Below are positions 35,999-47,715 of a stretch of DNA of 64,000 nt, piece by piece. Position 1 is the stretch's first letter, and each line of letters starts with the position of its first letter. This stretch comes from Strongylocentrotus droebachiensis (taxonomy: Eukaryota > Echinodermata > Echinoidea > Camarodonta > Strongylocentrotidae). A program made the translations under genes and the position numbers. The notes beneath the pieces are model-generated. The model saw nothing but the letters and a program-made list of their open reading frames with translations. It was not told the DNA's origin and did no database searches. The DNA lies in contig JAVYIG010000409.1 in NCBI GenBank assembly GCA_035222895.1, forward strand, positions 124,001-188,000. Reading direction: 5' to 3'.

Positions 35999-36860
35999 AC
36001 CTCCTTCTTCTCCATCTCCCTACTCCACTCTTACCTCTCCTCTTCCTCTCCTCTTCCTCTCCTCTACCTCTCCTCTCCCTCCTTCCTCTCCACTCCCTCC
36101 TTCTTCTCCCTCCTTCCTCTCCTCTCCCTCCTTCCTTTCCTCTCCCTCCTTCCTCTCCTCTTCCTCCTTCCTCTCCTCTTCCTCCTTCCTCTCCTCTCCC
36201 TCCTTCCTCTCCTCTCCCTCTCCTCTCCCTTCTACTCTCCTCTTCCTCCTTCCTCTCCTCTCCCTCCTTCCTCTCCTCTCCCTCCTTTCTCTCCTCTCCC
36301 TCCTTCCTCTCCTCTCCCTCTCCTCTTCCTTCTACTCTCCTCTTCCTCCTTCCTCTCCTCTCCCTCTCCTCTCCCTTCTACTCTCCCTTCTACTCTCCTC
36401 TTCCTCCTTTCTTTCCTCTCCCTCCTTCCTCTCCTCTTCCTCCTTCCTCTCCTTTCCCTCTCCTCTCCCTTCTACTCTCCTCTTCCTCCTTCCTCTCCTC
36501 TCCCTCCTTCCTTCCTCTCCTCTTCCTCCTTCCTCTCCTCTTCCTCCTTCCTCTCCTCTTCCTCCTTCCTCTCCTCTTCCTCCTTTCTTTCCTCTCCCTC
36601 CTTCCTCTCCTCTTCCTCCTTCCTCTCCTTTCCCTCTCCTCTCCCTTCTACTCTCCTCTTCCTCCTTCCTCTCCTCTCCCTCTCCTCTCCCTTCTACTCT
36701 CCTCTTCCTCCTTCCTTTCCTCTCCCTCCTTCCTTCCTCTCCCTCCTTCCTTCCTCTCCTCTTCCTCCTTCCTCTCCTCTTCCTCCTTCCTCTCCTCTTC
36801 CTCCTTCCTCTCCTCTTCCTCCTTCCTCTCCTCTTCCTTCTTCTACTCATTTTCACTTTC
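35999..36860. repeat. 860-bp polypyrimidine minisatellite
   Basis: An almost pure C/T strand built from variants of CTCCTTCCTCTCCTCTTC in units of about 15-18 bases, with higher-order repeats that include CTTCTACTCTCC. Such homopurine-homopyrimidine tracts can form triplex (H-DNA). The Ser/Pro/Leu frame on plus and the Arg/Glu/Gly frame on minus are artefacts. Confidence 0.95.
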
Positions 36861-36929
36861 CTTCTCCAGTCCTCCCCTACCCATCTTACATCCCATCTTT
36901 CTTATAATTCCTCATTTACCTTAGAAATT

Positions 36930-37480
36930 GATTTTGAAGCGGTTCTGTGGGGAGTGCCTACACACTATGTTGGGATCTGAAGATCCCTTGCCCGGCCCTT
37001 TTCCCTTCAGCACATATGTCAATTGAGGGTTACTTATTCCTCTCCCTCAATTTCTAACTTATGGAACATTTTACTCCAGAAAAAGTTCCATGGGAAGATT
37101 GAATCCCACGATGCTGCCCCCTTACCTTTCTGCAAAGGCCTACATGTTGAAGTTTATAGTGTCAACCCCTCCCCCTTTACCCAATTTCTTACCTTCAGAA
37201 CTAAGTTTGGGAACATTTTGCGCCAGAAGAAGTCCATCCGTGGGAAGTTTAAATCCCACTATGTTGACTCTGAACGATCACCTGCCCCGCCCTTCTCCAC
37301 GCACCCATTCTCTACCACATTTACCCCATGGGGTGATCTCTTTATAGTTATACCCCTTGGTATTATCCTACCTGCATGGGTTGATCCATGGACTTACTAC
37401 TTGGGAGGCATACTATACGCACCTGTTTCCATCAAGAGGGGTTTCCGCACATTCATGTACTTTTCAAGTGAATAACTCCC
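36930..37480 (+). repeat. Diverged 150-bp repeat within an open frame
   Basis: GAACATTTTACTCCAGAA (37064) recurs as GAACATTTTGCGCCAGAA (37211), and CCCACGATGCTG recurs as CCCACTATGTTG. A third, partial copy (CACTATGTTGGGATCTGAAG) lies at about 36962. Both main copies are read in the same frame of a 150-codon ORF (37023-37475): NILLQKKFHGKIESHD and NILRQKKSIRGKFKSHY. I cannot tell whether it is coding. Confidence 0.5.
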
Positions 37481-37901
37481 TGATCTATGACAAGAGCATC
37501 GCACTTCTATTTTGAAGCCCCCTCTGGCTGCCAGTATATGTCATTTATAAGTGTCTCCTTCATTCATTGTGTAGACTTGAGTACTTTGAAGTCAATCAAA
37601 GAGGTTTTATAGAGGGATACCAAAAGAAAATAGTTCAAGAACATGAATATATCTTGAGGCAAAGATTTGTCATGGATAATACATCCATTGTGAAACTTGA
37701 CAAATAGTATCAACCCTATAACTGTTAGTTTTCTGTGTGCCTCTGCTATTACACATATTACAAAAACAATTATTGACAGACATCACATCCTAATACTATG
37801 AATGGTCTACCCCTAACATTGTCCCATGGTTTGTTTGAGTAACAGCTATAAAAGACATGAATAACTAGCATGAACTCTATGAATAACTTAACATAGACCA
37901 T

Positions 37902-38368
37902 CAGCCTTTTCACACACAGCTAAAATTCATCGTATCTAGAGATGATTAGTACAAACGTGTTTAACTCAACAGTTTTAAACATGTTTATAGAAAATTTTCC
38001 CTGTGTGAACATCGTTTATACGATGTTGGGATAGATACAAAGTCGCGATTCATACGCCCCTAAAAGCAGGCTGCAGATACGAAGTTCGTATCTAGAGAGC
38101 TTGACATTTTGTGTGTGAAAGGTTATTCGTGTTTAAACGTGTTTCAGACGTGTTTAAACTGGATGGAGCGTGCGCTTTGATTGATATGACATGACCTTCA
38201 ATGCGCAATGGCACTACTGCGCATTTTACGAGCAGTAGTTAATCACGAAACGATTAACGATCACACCGAAATTTCTGTGTGTGAATGATGTCGTATGTAC
38301 ACGTGATTAGTTTAAACACGTTTATACTAATCATGTTTATAGAATTTTAGCTGTGTGTGAAAAGGCTG
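37902..38368. mobile_element. TIR element, 467 bp
   Basis: The ends CAGCCTTTTCACACACAGCT and AGCTGTGTGTGAAAAGGCTG are perfect inverted repeats that continue into AAAATT/AATTTT. The interior repeats the AAACATGTTTATA and AAACACGTTTATA words in both orientations. The CAG..CTG ends resemble hAT/CACTA-like MITEs. No clear target duplication beyond CAT was found. Confidence 0.85.
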
Positions 38369-40666
38369 CATGTCACTCAAAAGAAAATATTGCAGCTTCA
38401 CAAGACTGAAATATGAGTATAGAAGTCAGTGTTCATGTATTTTTGTCTACTCACAAGGGACTGGGTGACAGCATCAGAAAAGACAAGGAATTAAAAACAT
38501 GTTTTTGACGAAAAGAAACATTAAATTCAAACAATTTTAATTGCAGAAGGATAAATGTATTTATCCCAGGATAAGAAGTATAAAAATAAAAACATTTTTT
38601 ACCCCCTGCATTCATCCTTTACTACATTTCCCGTAGAGACGTACTTGACATAAAACATTCATGACACTCATGTTATTATACTCCACATGTCAATCAAATT
38701 AGAATTGAATAGAAATATTAAACAGATCCTATTACTTTATCCCAGACCCAATTACTTTTCACATTAATATTCCCAACCCTACTTCTCTGGTACATATTCA
38801 TTTGAGATGAAATGAACCCTGTGATCTCAGCATTCTTGAAAGTAAATACAGCGATTGCTAAATTCGGGAAAGAGGAATTGTTTTAAAAGTCCTGTCAAAA
38901 ATAATCCGGGCAAGCCAGAAAGTTCTGACATTTCAAACCCTGTCTTGTCAGAAATCATCAATGATAAACTCAGAGCAATTTAAGCTTGTTCAGACAGTTA
39001 AAATGCATTACAAACTTACTTTTTGCGAAATATGAAGGAAATATATTGTGTATTTTAAAACTTCATGTTTATGTCTATACCACTATTGAAAGCACAATAC
39101 ATGTAAACAGGTGTACACATTTTTTTAGAAGGGCTATTTATCATTTAGCTATTAAGCTTTAATGTAATTTTTAATGTATATTTATATCATCAGTATACCC
39201 ATGCAGAAATTTATTTCATTGATGTATTTATGTATTAATTTGTATTGACATTCAAAAACGATAAATAATATTATATTGTGTTTTTATTTATGCAGTGTGT
39301 ATATATTAGTGAAACCATACAATGCTGATTGCTGAATACATGAAGAATTAATCATGAAATATGAAATTTCAACCTTTTTGAAGCTGGTTGAGACGTCTAA
39401 ACTAAATGTTAAAATGAAACAATATTTTATTTTGTTATTAACTCTATATTGAAATATATGAACAAACACCCTTGAAAGGTAGATAAAGTTAGCAGTTTTT
39501 TTGGTGTGACTATTCACAAGCAAACACATTTAGCATTGCTCTTATTTATGCTGCTTAAATAACTCAAAGTTTACCTAAAGACATTCAAGATCCTTGAACA
39601 AAAAAGAAAGAAAAAAAAAAAGATCTTACTCATGAGTAATCCTTCAATTTCACCCCTTGACCTCTCAAACATGAACCCCAGTTTTTTGTTTCACACCCGC
39701 TGAGCCAGACTCTTGGCATAACAAAATGCAGGAAGAATCAACACGTGTTTGCAAATATTAGTCCAAGGGTTAATTCAATTTCAAAGGTGTTCAAGCTCAC
39801 CCCTTCCAGTTTTGAGATGTTCCATTTGATACCAGACACAAGAACCAAAACTTTTGGTAAGTTACATGTATATTTCTATTGTTCCAGAACTTTAGACACA
39901 GGGCCACTGCCAGACTTGTTTGAAAGGAGGAGGGGGCGGGGCAAATTGTTGACAGATGTTCACACTTTTTATTAACAAGCAAAACAAGAAGAAGAAGAAA
40001 GAATAAGAAAATTGCCAACAGCCTATAAAGATATTGATTTTGCCTACAGAAAATTGTTAAGGGAGGAGGGGGGGGGGGGGGGGGGTAGATGAAAATGTAG
40101 CCAGCGCTTACATGTACTAAGCCTATACATGTATGCTTATACTTCTCAGACAAATGTATTTGCTTATCATAATTGCACTAATATAATGATGCTATAAACC
40201 TGCAGTTGTAGCTTATTACAGTGAACTAATGGGTCATTAAATTAAGATAAATGGAAGACCACTTGGGCAAAACAAATTGAAACCTCATTAAAAAAAAGTG
40301 AATATACAAAACAAAACAGAAGTTATGACATTTATAATCAGGAAGCATTACATTTATAACAAAACAGAAGTTGTGTATTATCACAAGGCAAGTCAATTTC
40401 ATTGAAAATTAATTTTTCAAATGTTTTATCTTTTCTGATAATCACATCTTTATAGGGAATTACAAGTATATTTAGATTTTTAGTAGGTATAATCCTATTG
40501 CTATGCAATTTGGTGAACAGTTATATGACTTAATTTGATAATTTTGATCCCATGAAATCAATCAATTTAATGTCACTGCTGTCATCTTGTGCATGCCATC
40601 TAGCATATTACACTGTACACTGAGTGACTGTTGCCCATAAAGTTTGTATAATTTTGTATCTACCCG
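38369..40666. other. AT-rich intronic sequence
   Basis: No exon or element is recognised apart from a G run (about 40069-40085) and a short direct repeat of AAACAGAAGTT words (40315-40375). Confidence 0.4.
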
Positions 40667-40668
40667 GT

Positions 40669-40850
40669 ATCTCTTTTCATGGAAATATTTGGACAATATG
40701 ATTTATTCTTGATAGATAAAGTTTATATTTTCTCAGTACTTATTGAGCAGTCCAAATACTCATCTCTTTATCTCTTTTTATTAAATGATTTGGACAATAT
40801 TATCTTTTATAGATAAAGTTTATATTTTCTCAGAACTTATTTAGCAATCT
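40669..40850. repeat. Imperfect two-copy duplication of about 100 bp
   Basis: TTTGGACAATAT and GATAAAGTTTATATTTTCTC each occur twice about 100 bases apart, with TATCTCTTTT before each copy. Confidence 0.8.
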
Positions 40851-41012
40851 AAACAGTCATAGAGATTGATCTATTGACCTCTGAAAAGATATTAACTTCA
40901 TCTATCAAGTATAAATCATAAATGTGTCAATCAATTCATGAAAAGAGGTACAGAAAAATGATTCCAACTTAATGAGTAACTGTTCTTCCCTCTCCCTCTC
41001 CCTCCCTCTCTC

Positions 41013-41040
41013 TGTCTGTGTGTGTGTGTGTGTGTGTGTC

Positions 41041-41098
<58 letters not shown>
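41013..41098. repeat. (GT)n-(CT)n compound microsatellite
   Basis: About 11 GT units followed by about 29 CT units. Confidence 0.95.
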
Positions 41099-41101
<3 letters not shown>

Positions 41102-41157
41102 GGCACTAAAATATAGACAACTGTATATCCACTTGTCACCACAAAATTGAACTTGAT

Positions 41158-41397
41158 ATGGGAAGTAGGACACACGCTCAACTGAAACAGAAGTTGGCCA
41201 TCAAAGAGAAACTCTGTCAACTGTGTCAAGAAGAACTTGACACTATCAAAGCCTCTGGGTCTTTTCATCTCCCTGGAGAATTGATATTAAACCAACAAAT
41301 TCAGAGTGACATGCTGGTCAACATTGGTCCCTATACAAACATATTAAATGGCCCGGCAGTTGGTGTAACTGGTCAAATATTGTGTTCAAACTCATGA
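41158..41397 (+). CDS. Unrecognised 79-codon ORF, doubtful
   Basis: The frame has a charged, possibly helical N-terminal part (THAQLKQKLAIKEKLCQLCQ) and a mixed C-terminal half ending in TGA. The composition is more protein-like than that of surrounding frames. It lies directly after a microsatellite and has no clear acceptor. It may be a decayed exon or a mobile-element fragment. Confidence 0.25.
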   Translation: MGSRTHAQLKQKLAIKEKLCQLCQEELDTIKASGSFHLPGELILNQQIQSDMLVNIGPYTNILNGPAVGVTGQILCSNS

Positions 41398-41894
41398 CAG
41401 ACAAGGTAAATAGAGAGGTAAGGTGACCAACTGATATGACTGTAAAATAAAGAGCTGTGAGAAAAGAAGGCTACTCAGCTGCATAACTGTAGAACCAAGA
41501 GCTCAAGCGACCTAAACCTTTCACAAATTTGCAAAAATGTAGAGTTGTGTCAATTAATTGGTTCATTTGATTTGTGATATGAAACTCTGCAGAATCTGAA
41601 CTACTTACAAAATTTGCAAATATTTCATGCAGATAAAGTTTTCTGGTTTTAAAAGTACATCTTTACTGCTGTAATATGGATGAGGAGCTAATATATATAT
41701 TTCCCCCCTTGTATATATATATATATAAAGCATTATACAGAATCTTTTAAAGTGATATAGCTGTTGTATAGAACAAAAAAAAGCAAATAATTTGTCAATT
41801 CAGACTTTCATAAATATTGGCACCATCCACGCGACACGAGCATCCATGCAAGTTCAATGTACGAGTAATAGCCATGTTGCAGCACGTAGCCCAT

Positions 41895-42217
41895 AAGCCT
41901 GTCTTCATCAGCTCGAGTTTGCCAAATAACCCGCTATTTTAACTATCCCGATCGCAATTTAACCAGTTAATTTGCTTCTTCATCAGCCCGCAGTTGCAAT
42001 TATCGAGATATTTGGTCGAGAAAATACCCCAAGAAATCTTGGTCTTGTTTCCAAAATATCCGGTTATTTCCCAAATAGCAGGCTAATTTGCGCCCATCCG
42101 AGCTATTTTGTGATAAGTATCAATCTGGTGAAGACGCCATTTCGAGCTCCGGGATAATATTCTGAGTCTGAATATAGCGGGTTATTTGGCAAACTTGAGC
42201 TGATGAAAAAAGACCTC
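41895..42217 (-). repeat. GTCTTCATCAGCTCGAG element, copy 2
   Basis: It begins AAGCCTGTCTTCATCAGCTC and ends ACTTGAGCTGATGAAAAAAG. Internal CTTCTTCATCAGCCCGCAG and ATCCCGATCGCAATT match copies 1 and 4 in reverse orientation. Confidence 0.8.
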
Positions 42218-42228
42218 ATGTAAAGCTC

Positions 42229-42459
42229 ATGAGCTTAGCGAGGGAAGAAGATGTGGATTTTGTTCTCAGCTATGATACACATGATCGACCTCTAAATACA
42301 TGTATTGAGGTTAGAAAACCATATATTTTTAGAACAGAATCTTGTCTGTATCCATGCCTTACAGGACAAGGTACTGGCAAAAAGGCTGATTTGGTTGTCG
42401 ACCTACGTCCATTCAATCAAAAATTGATTAATAGGTTAATTGCGTTATTGTTTGGGTAA
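42229..42459 (+). other. Short open frame next to repeat copy 2
   Basis: A 76-codon frame (MSLAREEDVDFVLSYD...) starts 12 bases after the repeat. It has reasonable composition but no splice or homology support. Recorded without assigning a function. Confidence 0.2.
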
Positions 42460-42829
42460 ATGTTGGGGCCAAAACAATTTGCCAGTTTATATGTGTTAAT
42501 TAAATTTTGTGGTCAACTGAGCTGAGTACCACCGCATGTGTCAATTTATTCCCATGTTTCTTTTCAAGGCTTGATTAAGAAAACTAATTTACCGGTAATC
42601 AAGGAGATATATCCTTATTATTATTATGTGGTTTTCATATCCGCGTTGGGACAGTATTGATAGATAATTAGACCAATGTCAGTGTATGTACGTAAAACGA
42701 CTTAATATAATGATTATTTTGAGGGTCTTTTTTTTGTATACAGTGTCCTTTAATTAACTCTTGAGTTGTTTGTTTTGACACAGTTTTATTGTTTTGCAGT
42801 CATTGGACTTGAAGCAGTCCTGTACATAG

Positions 42830-43148
42830 TAGGCCTGTCTTCATCAGCTTGAGTCTACCAAATAGCCCGCTATATCTGAAATAAGTCCACGAAATAGACG
42901 CAAATAGGGGCCCTGGAAATCTTCCCAAGATATCTTGGGCCAGTTTGCAAACTTGGCCCGCTATTTGTCTTCACCAGCCCAAAGACTCGCACTATGCGCA
43001 AACACTGAGCAAAATATCTTGAGCTAATTTCTCGAGCTTGAGTTTCGAGTTTTGAGCTGATGAAGATGCGATTTGTAACTTTGGGCTAATTTCCCTGAAT
43101 CAGAAATAGCAGGCTATTTGGCTATCTCGAGCTGATGAAGACATACCT
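42830..43148 (-). repeat. GTCTTCATCAGCTCGAG element, copy 3
   Basis: It begins GGCCTGTCTTCATCAGCTTG and ends TCTCGAGCTGATGAAGACAT. Internal AGACTCGCACTATGCGC and GAGCAAAATATCTTGAGC are the reverse complement of the same words in copies 1 and 4. Confidence 0.85.
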
Positions 43149-43205
43149 AGTGTGTGCATCGTATTGACTGTTTGGAGCCAGGAGGACATTAGCTCTGTAT
43201 TGGAG

Positions 43206-43420
43206 TACAGTGAAACTTGTATATAAAGACCGCTCAAGGCAAACATCAAGTGGTCTTTATAGGCAGGTGGTCTTTATTTTCAGGTTCCTTTTAATAGTAC
43301 AGGTTTCAAAGAGAAACCATATTTAAGGGAAACAAAAAATGTGGTCTTTATAATACAGGTGGTCTTTATAATACAGGTGGTCTTTCTATACAGGTGGTCA
43401 CTAAAGCAGGTTTAACTGTA
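43206..43420. mobile_element. Palindromic MITE with GGTGGTCTTTAT repeats
   Basis: The termini TACAGTGAAACTTG and CAGGTTTAACTGTA are inverted. The word ACAGGTGGTCTTTATA is tandemly repeated near the right end. Related in design to 7724-7892. Confidence 0.7.
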
Positions 43421-44036
43421 CATGAATCAATGCCCTTCCGGCTCCAAGGAGACTTAAATGTGTAGAAACTTACAAAAGATGGTGTGCTGTAACTTGTTTT
43501 TCATTGTGGTAATTTAGCCATCTACACTTGAGTTACATCATGACACAGATAATAAGCACAGACAGTAGTGGTAGTGGTAGTGGGTCATTGACTTAATCCC
43601 CTTGATTTAATCCCCTTGATTCAAGTGTGTGGTCATGTCATGCCTGAATGTCATCAGCAAAGCAAAATTCAAGATTACCTGTCAAATACATTCCCAATTT
43701 TGCATAACATGCACTGTAGGCAGACAATGGTCATGATAAATTCAGTTAGAGTCATTGGAAATATTATAATGTTTATTATCTGTTGGAACCAGAAAGGCAT
43801 GAACTCATTTACCTGATTTCCTGAACAGAGTAAACCCCTTCTGGTTCTGAACATATATGGTACATGACTTGTATGTGTGTTTCGGGTAGAGGAACAGAAT
43901 ATAAAGCTCAAACTACATGGGGATGATGGTGGTATAGTCCCCAGTACTACTATGCTTGAATTGTCCCTCTGTTATATAGTTCCCCACCCCCCTCCTCCTT
44001 TCTCTCATTTCCTTTAATTGGACAATTGTTATTGCT

Positions 44037-44353
44037 GAGTTCCTGGAGAAAAAGAATAATTTGATACTTCACAGAAAAGGGGTAGAGAGTGAGAGAGACA
44101 GAAAGAGAGAAATAGAGAAGAAGAGAGGGAGAAAGAAAGAGAGAGGGTTCTATTTTTTTCTTGATGAAAGTATGTAGAGTTCCTGGGAAAACACTAATTT
44201 GATACTTGACATAAAAAAAGGGTAAGAGAGAGAGAGACAAAGAAATAGAGAGTGAGGAAGAGAGGGAGGGAGAGAGAGAGGAAGAGAGGGAGGGAGAGAG
44301 AGAGAGAGAGAGATAGAGAGAAAGAGAGAGAGAGAGAGCAAGAAAGAGGGAGA
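44037..44353. repeat. Duplicated anchor plus GA microsatellite
   Basis: The anchor GAGTTCCTGGGAAAA...TTTGATACTT followed by a GA-rich tract occurs twice with a 140-base period (44037 and 44177). A longer (GA)n/(GGGA)n tract follows the second copy. Confidence 0.85.
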
Positions 44354-44359
44354 GGATGT

Positions 44360-45769
44360 CATATTTTGGATGGGACATAGATTTGCTATCTTCATGAGAT
44401 GTGAAATTAGATATTTTATAATGTAACCAGAGTTGCGAAAGCTTAATGGAACAATTGTTGTAAATATTTCAAGTTGCACAGTTATATTTTAATTGCCATG
44501 AGAATGAAACAAGTTTATTGGAAAGAGACACACATTTTATCTCATGAAGAAAAACATGGCCATTTCTAATCTACACAGTCATATTGCTCAACACTCCAGT
44601 TCTTTGGCAAGATCTGCCGCCCATGGCATGAAAGAGGTTAAGATATATTCATCTTACTTCCAAGTCCCTCCATTAGAACATAAATCTTTATGTCCTGTGC
44701 TATCTTACAATTTATGATGCATCACGTGCTGACTTAGTATCCCAGGTAAACTCGGTACCAATCATGTTAATTGTGAATGTTCCCATCCATCGCTAGGAAA
44801 CAGCGGATGTTGTTAAGGACATGTTACGTAACATCTTTTCAAGAAGCTTTGCAAGTCTGTATGTACATGTAGTTTATCATGTGTCAATTCTGTTCAAGTA
44901 TTTGTATCACAGATATGTTGCTGCATGAACAACTGTAGAATTAGAGGATCCAGTGAACTCCATATCTTATATTTATGCCGTGCTTAAAGTATTTGAAGGG
45001 ATGTGCTAAAATATATATCCTATTAATCCACATTTTTAAAGGTAGTTAATGCACCATATGTGAATGTGTCTTCATAGTGTATACATGTAAGTAGTACTAA
45101 TAGTACATGTAATAAGACATGTATTCCATTCTTGTATAATAGTGCCTATGACATGATATATCATCCCTATGTGCTTCCAAAGAGCTTTGGAAATATCAGT
45201 GGAACAAACTATGAAGATAAGATTCTTGACAACCAGGGTATCATAATTATAAACATCTGCTACGATCAGAATGCAATATTTCCATGATTTGCCCTAGATT
45301 ATGACAGGATCTGCCTTAGCTGCAAGAAATATTACATATCTTTTTTGTAAATAATGTGTTATTCAGTGTGAAATGGTATCAAGTTAATCACCATCTGGGA
45401 AACTTCAGTAATTTATCATTATAACATTCTCTTTGAGGCATGTCGTTGGAACTAAGGGGGAAAAAATTATTGCATCGACAGGATGAACGTTTACAAATTT
45501 CTTTTCATGTGCAAAAAGTGAAAAAGCATGATGTACATCTTGATATTTTTAGAACTATCCATTAAAATAGCTTTTGAGGAAAATCTGTTGGGGGGAATGG
45601 GCTTTATGGGTCTTACCGGTATGCCCATTTTTTAGCAGGCAAAAATGGGGTCAATGTAGATGATGAACAAATAGATCATTTGCACGTAGGCTGCAAATCA
45701 CCTTCTAAATGAATAGAATTTAGCCTTTTTAATAGTCATTAGGTACAATGTTATGTCCTGGCAAAATAG
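44360..45769. other. No supported feature
   Basis: AT-rich intronic sequence without visible exons, inverted repeats or arrays. Confidence 0.4.
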
Positions 45770-46273
45770 CTATAAAATGCTGCATAAAACTGCAATCTTC
45801 TCAAAATTAAGAGAGTTAATCCTTGTTTTGCTTATTATTTTGTTTTGTGTTGTTTTGCTTTCATACTTAGTTGAACTATATAATAAAAAGGCTACTTTGT
45901 GAACTGATTGATGAAAGCTGAACATTTTGAAGTCAGATATCTCACTTAGAAAACCATCAAGTGTTTTTTGCACCTCTTTCTCCACACTGGTGATGATGGC
46001 AGGTAACACTGTGATGTAAAAACCAATGGGAAGATCCCTTCTGTGATCTTGACTGCTTCTGAAAGATGCAGTTGTTTTATTTTGAGGTATTTGAACAATC
46101 GCTGGATGCACAGACATAATAGCACCGGCAGTAAAACTTTGTTTTCTCAATGACTTTGAAGGAATTTTCCCTCTTGGTTTGTTCCTTTTCCTTTTCACCA
46201 TCTGACAGGCACTTAATTGATTCACATTAAGATTATAAATGTAGTTCCTTCTGAAAAGACTGAGAGTGCGCAT
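45770..46273 (-). CDS. Unrecognised 167-codon ORF, possible intronless gene
   Basis: The longest non-repetitive open frame in the window. The well-composed part begins at an internal Met, MVKRKRNKPRGKIPSKSLRK, a strongly basic start. It continues through DLPIGFYITVLPAIITSVEK to an AT-rich tail. CTGTCAG immediately precedes that internal Met on the minus strand and could be a splice acceptor. It lies antisense within intron 3. No domain is recognised, so it could be a retrocopy, a terminal exon of a minus-strand gene or chance. Confidence 0.35.
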   Translation of the reverse strand: MRTLSLFRRNYIYNLNVNQLSACQMVKRKRNKPRGKIPSKSLRKQSFTAGAIMSVHPAIVQIPQNKTTASFRSSQDHRRDLPIGFYITVLPAIITSVEKEVQKTLDGFLSEISDFKMFSFHQSVHKVAFLLYSSTKYESKTTQNKIISKTRINSLNFEKIAVLCSIL

Positions 46274-46815
46274 GCTCAGTGGTATGGTACTTTAGCTGTG
46301 TTTGTCGAACAATTGTGTAATATTGGTATTCCTGAACATTTTTTTCATCATACACACTGTGCATGTATCAAGTCTTTATGTTTTGCAATCATTGTTATCA
46401 GCCAGTCAGCAGATACAATGATTGTTTGAATTTGTTTTTTTCTGAATGGAATACTTTCCTGATAATTTATGGACATATTTTAAAGAGGAATACGATTTGT
46501 TTGCGGATTTGCACCTTTGATGGAGATGCATGTACCCACTGTACTGGTACATACTGTATGTATGCATGCACATCCAATATATCTCCACAGTATCAGTTAG
46601 GATTGAGATTAGATGTTGTGTGGGGTTAGTTTTATGAGCCACGCCAAGATAACTTTTATGGCGTCATATGCACACTTGCAGTTCATCATCTTATCTTAGA
46701 ATATATATGTAGACCATGTAAAGGACCCTCTTATTCCATGAGTTGGATGTAATTGTGTGGTGGTATAATTGATCTGTGGAGGGAATTTATAAGGTGGGAT
46801 GTGAGTTTACGCAAA

Positions 46816-46878
46816 ATGGAACGTGTTTTTGTGTCTGGAAAGTCCACACGGACCACGCTCCATTCCACACGGGTTGAG
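46816..46878 (+). CDS. Possible alternative first coding exon
   Basis: ATG in a favourable context (CAAAATGG) starts 21 codons (MERVFVSGKSTRTTLHSTRV, then E) that end exactly at a consensus donor GAG|GTAAGT in phase 0. This matches the phase-0 start of the exon at 52849. No acceptor compatible with exon 3 was found upstream. A TATA-like TTTATAAGG lies about 30 bases before the ATG. An internal promoter would give a product of about 150 residues that shares exons 4 and 5. Confidence 0.5.
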
Positions 46879-47113
46879 GTAAGTGGGTTTTTTTAAAAGC
46901 TATTATTAAAGCAACTTTAAATGGTCCAATCACCAGAATTTAGTTTGCTCTTTCATGTTTATGATTTTGAGCTTCAAAAATTACTTCAATTTAGAGATAT
47001 TGCACCTTCAAATACACTCTGAAATATTTCACAAAAGTGATTAGTGAGTAGTTTAGTTGACACACTCATACCTGCTTGCAGTAGTGTGCATAGAACCAAA
47101 GATTACAAATATG

Positions 47114-47117
<4 letters not shown>

Positions 47118-47147
<30 letters not shown>
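47118..47147. repeat. (GA)n microsatellite
   Basis: About 15 uninterrupted GA units. Confidence 0.95.
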
Positions 47148-47150
<3 letters not shown>

Positions 47151-47715
47151 CATTTGAACCGTCTTGTTCTACTTTAACCTGTACGTCTGTAAAACATTAC
47201 ATACTTTTTATATATTTCTCTTTTATGTGATATAGTGTATAAATGCTGTATGTCTGCTTCCTTATACTATATTTCAAACCTAATTAAAAAAAATTGACAA
47301 AATTCATGTTTTGCGCCTATGTCTGCCAGGCATTTGACAAATTAATGTGATATTCTATCTCCCCTCCCCACCCCCTCCCCCACCCAGGACGTCAGACCAA
47401 CCACAAAGAATAGCTTTAAAGCAATTTTTAAACATGTAGCATTGTCACCTGACTAAACATTTGTCAAATGCTTAGATACATGCAGTCTTAATTTCATGAA
47501 CAATATCTCAACTAACGTTGTCTCTATCAAGTAGACAATTCCTTGAATGTCAAGGATATAAACTCACATACAATGTGATGTCCTCGATTTAATCATTCAC
47601 ATTGTTTTCATCAGACTTCCTGCAATGTCAGGGCTAATTAGTTTTCATTATTCTCTCACCTTGAAACCACATCCACTAATACAATGGATGATAAATGTTC
47701 CAACTTTTAACAATT

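Noticed and set aside
35976-36980. 334-codon plus-strand ORF, the longest in the window, and its 174-codon antisense partner
   Set aside because: Both are translations of the C/T minisatellite (Ser/Pro/Leu and Arg/Glu/Gly repeats). Any long stop-free pyrimidine tract gives such frames.
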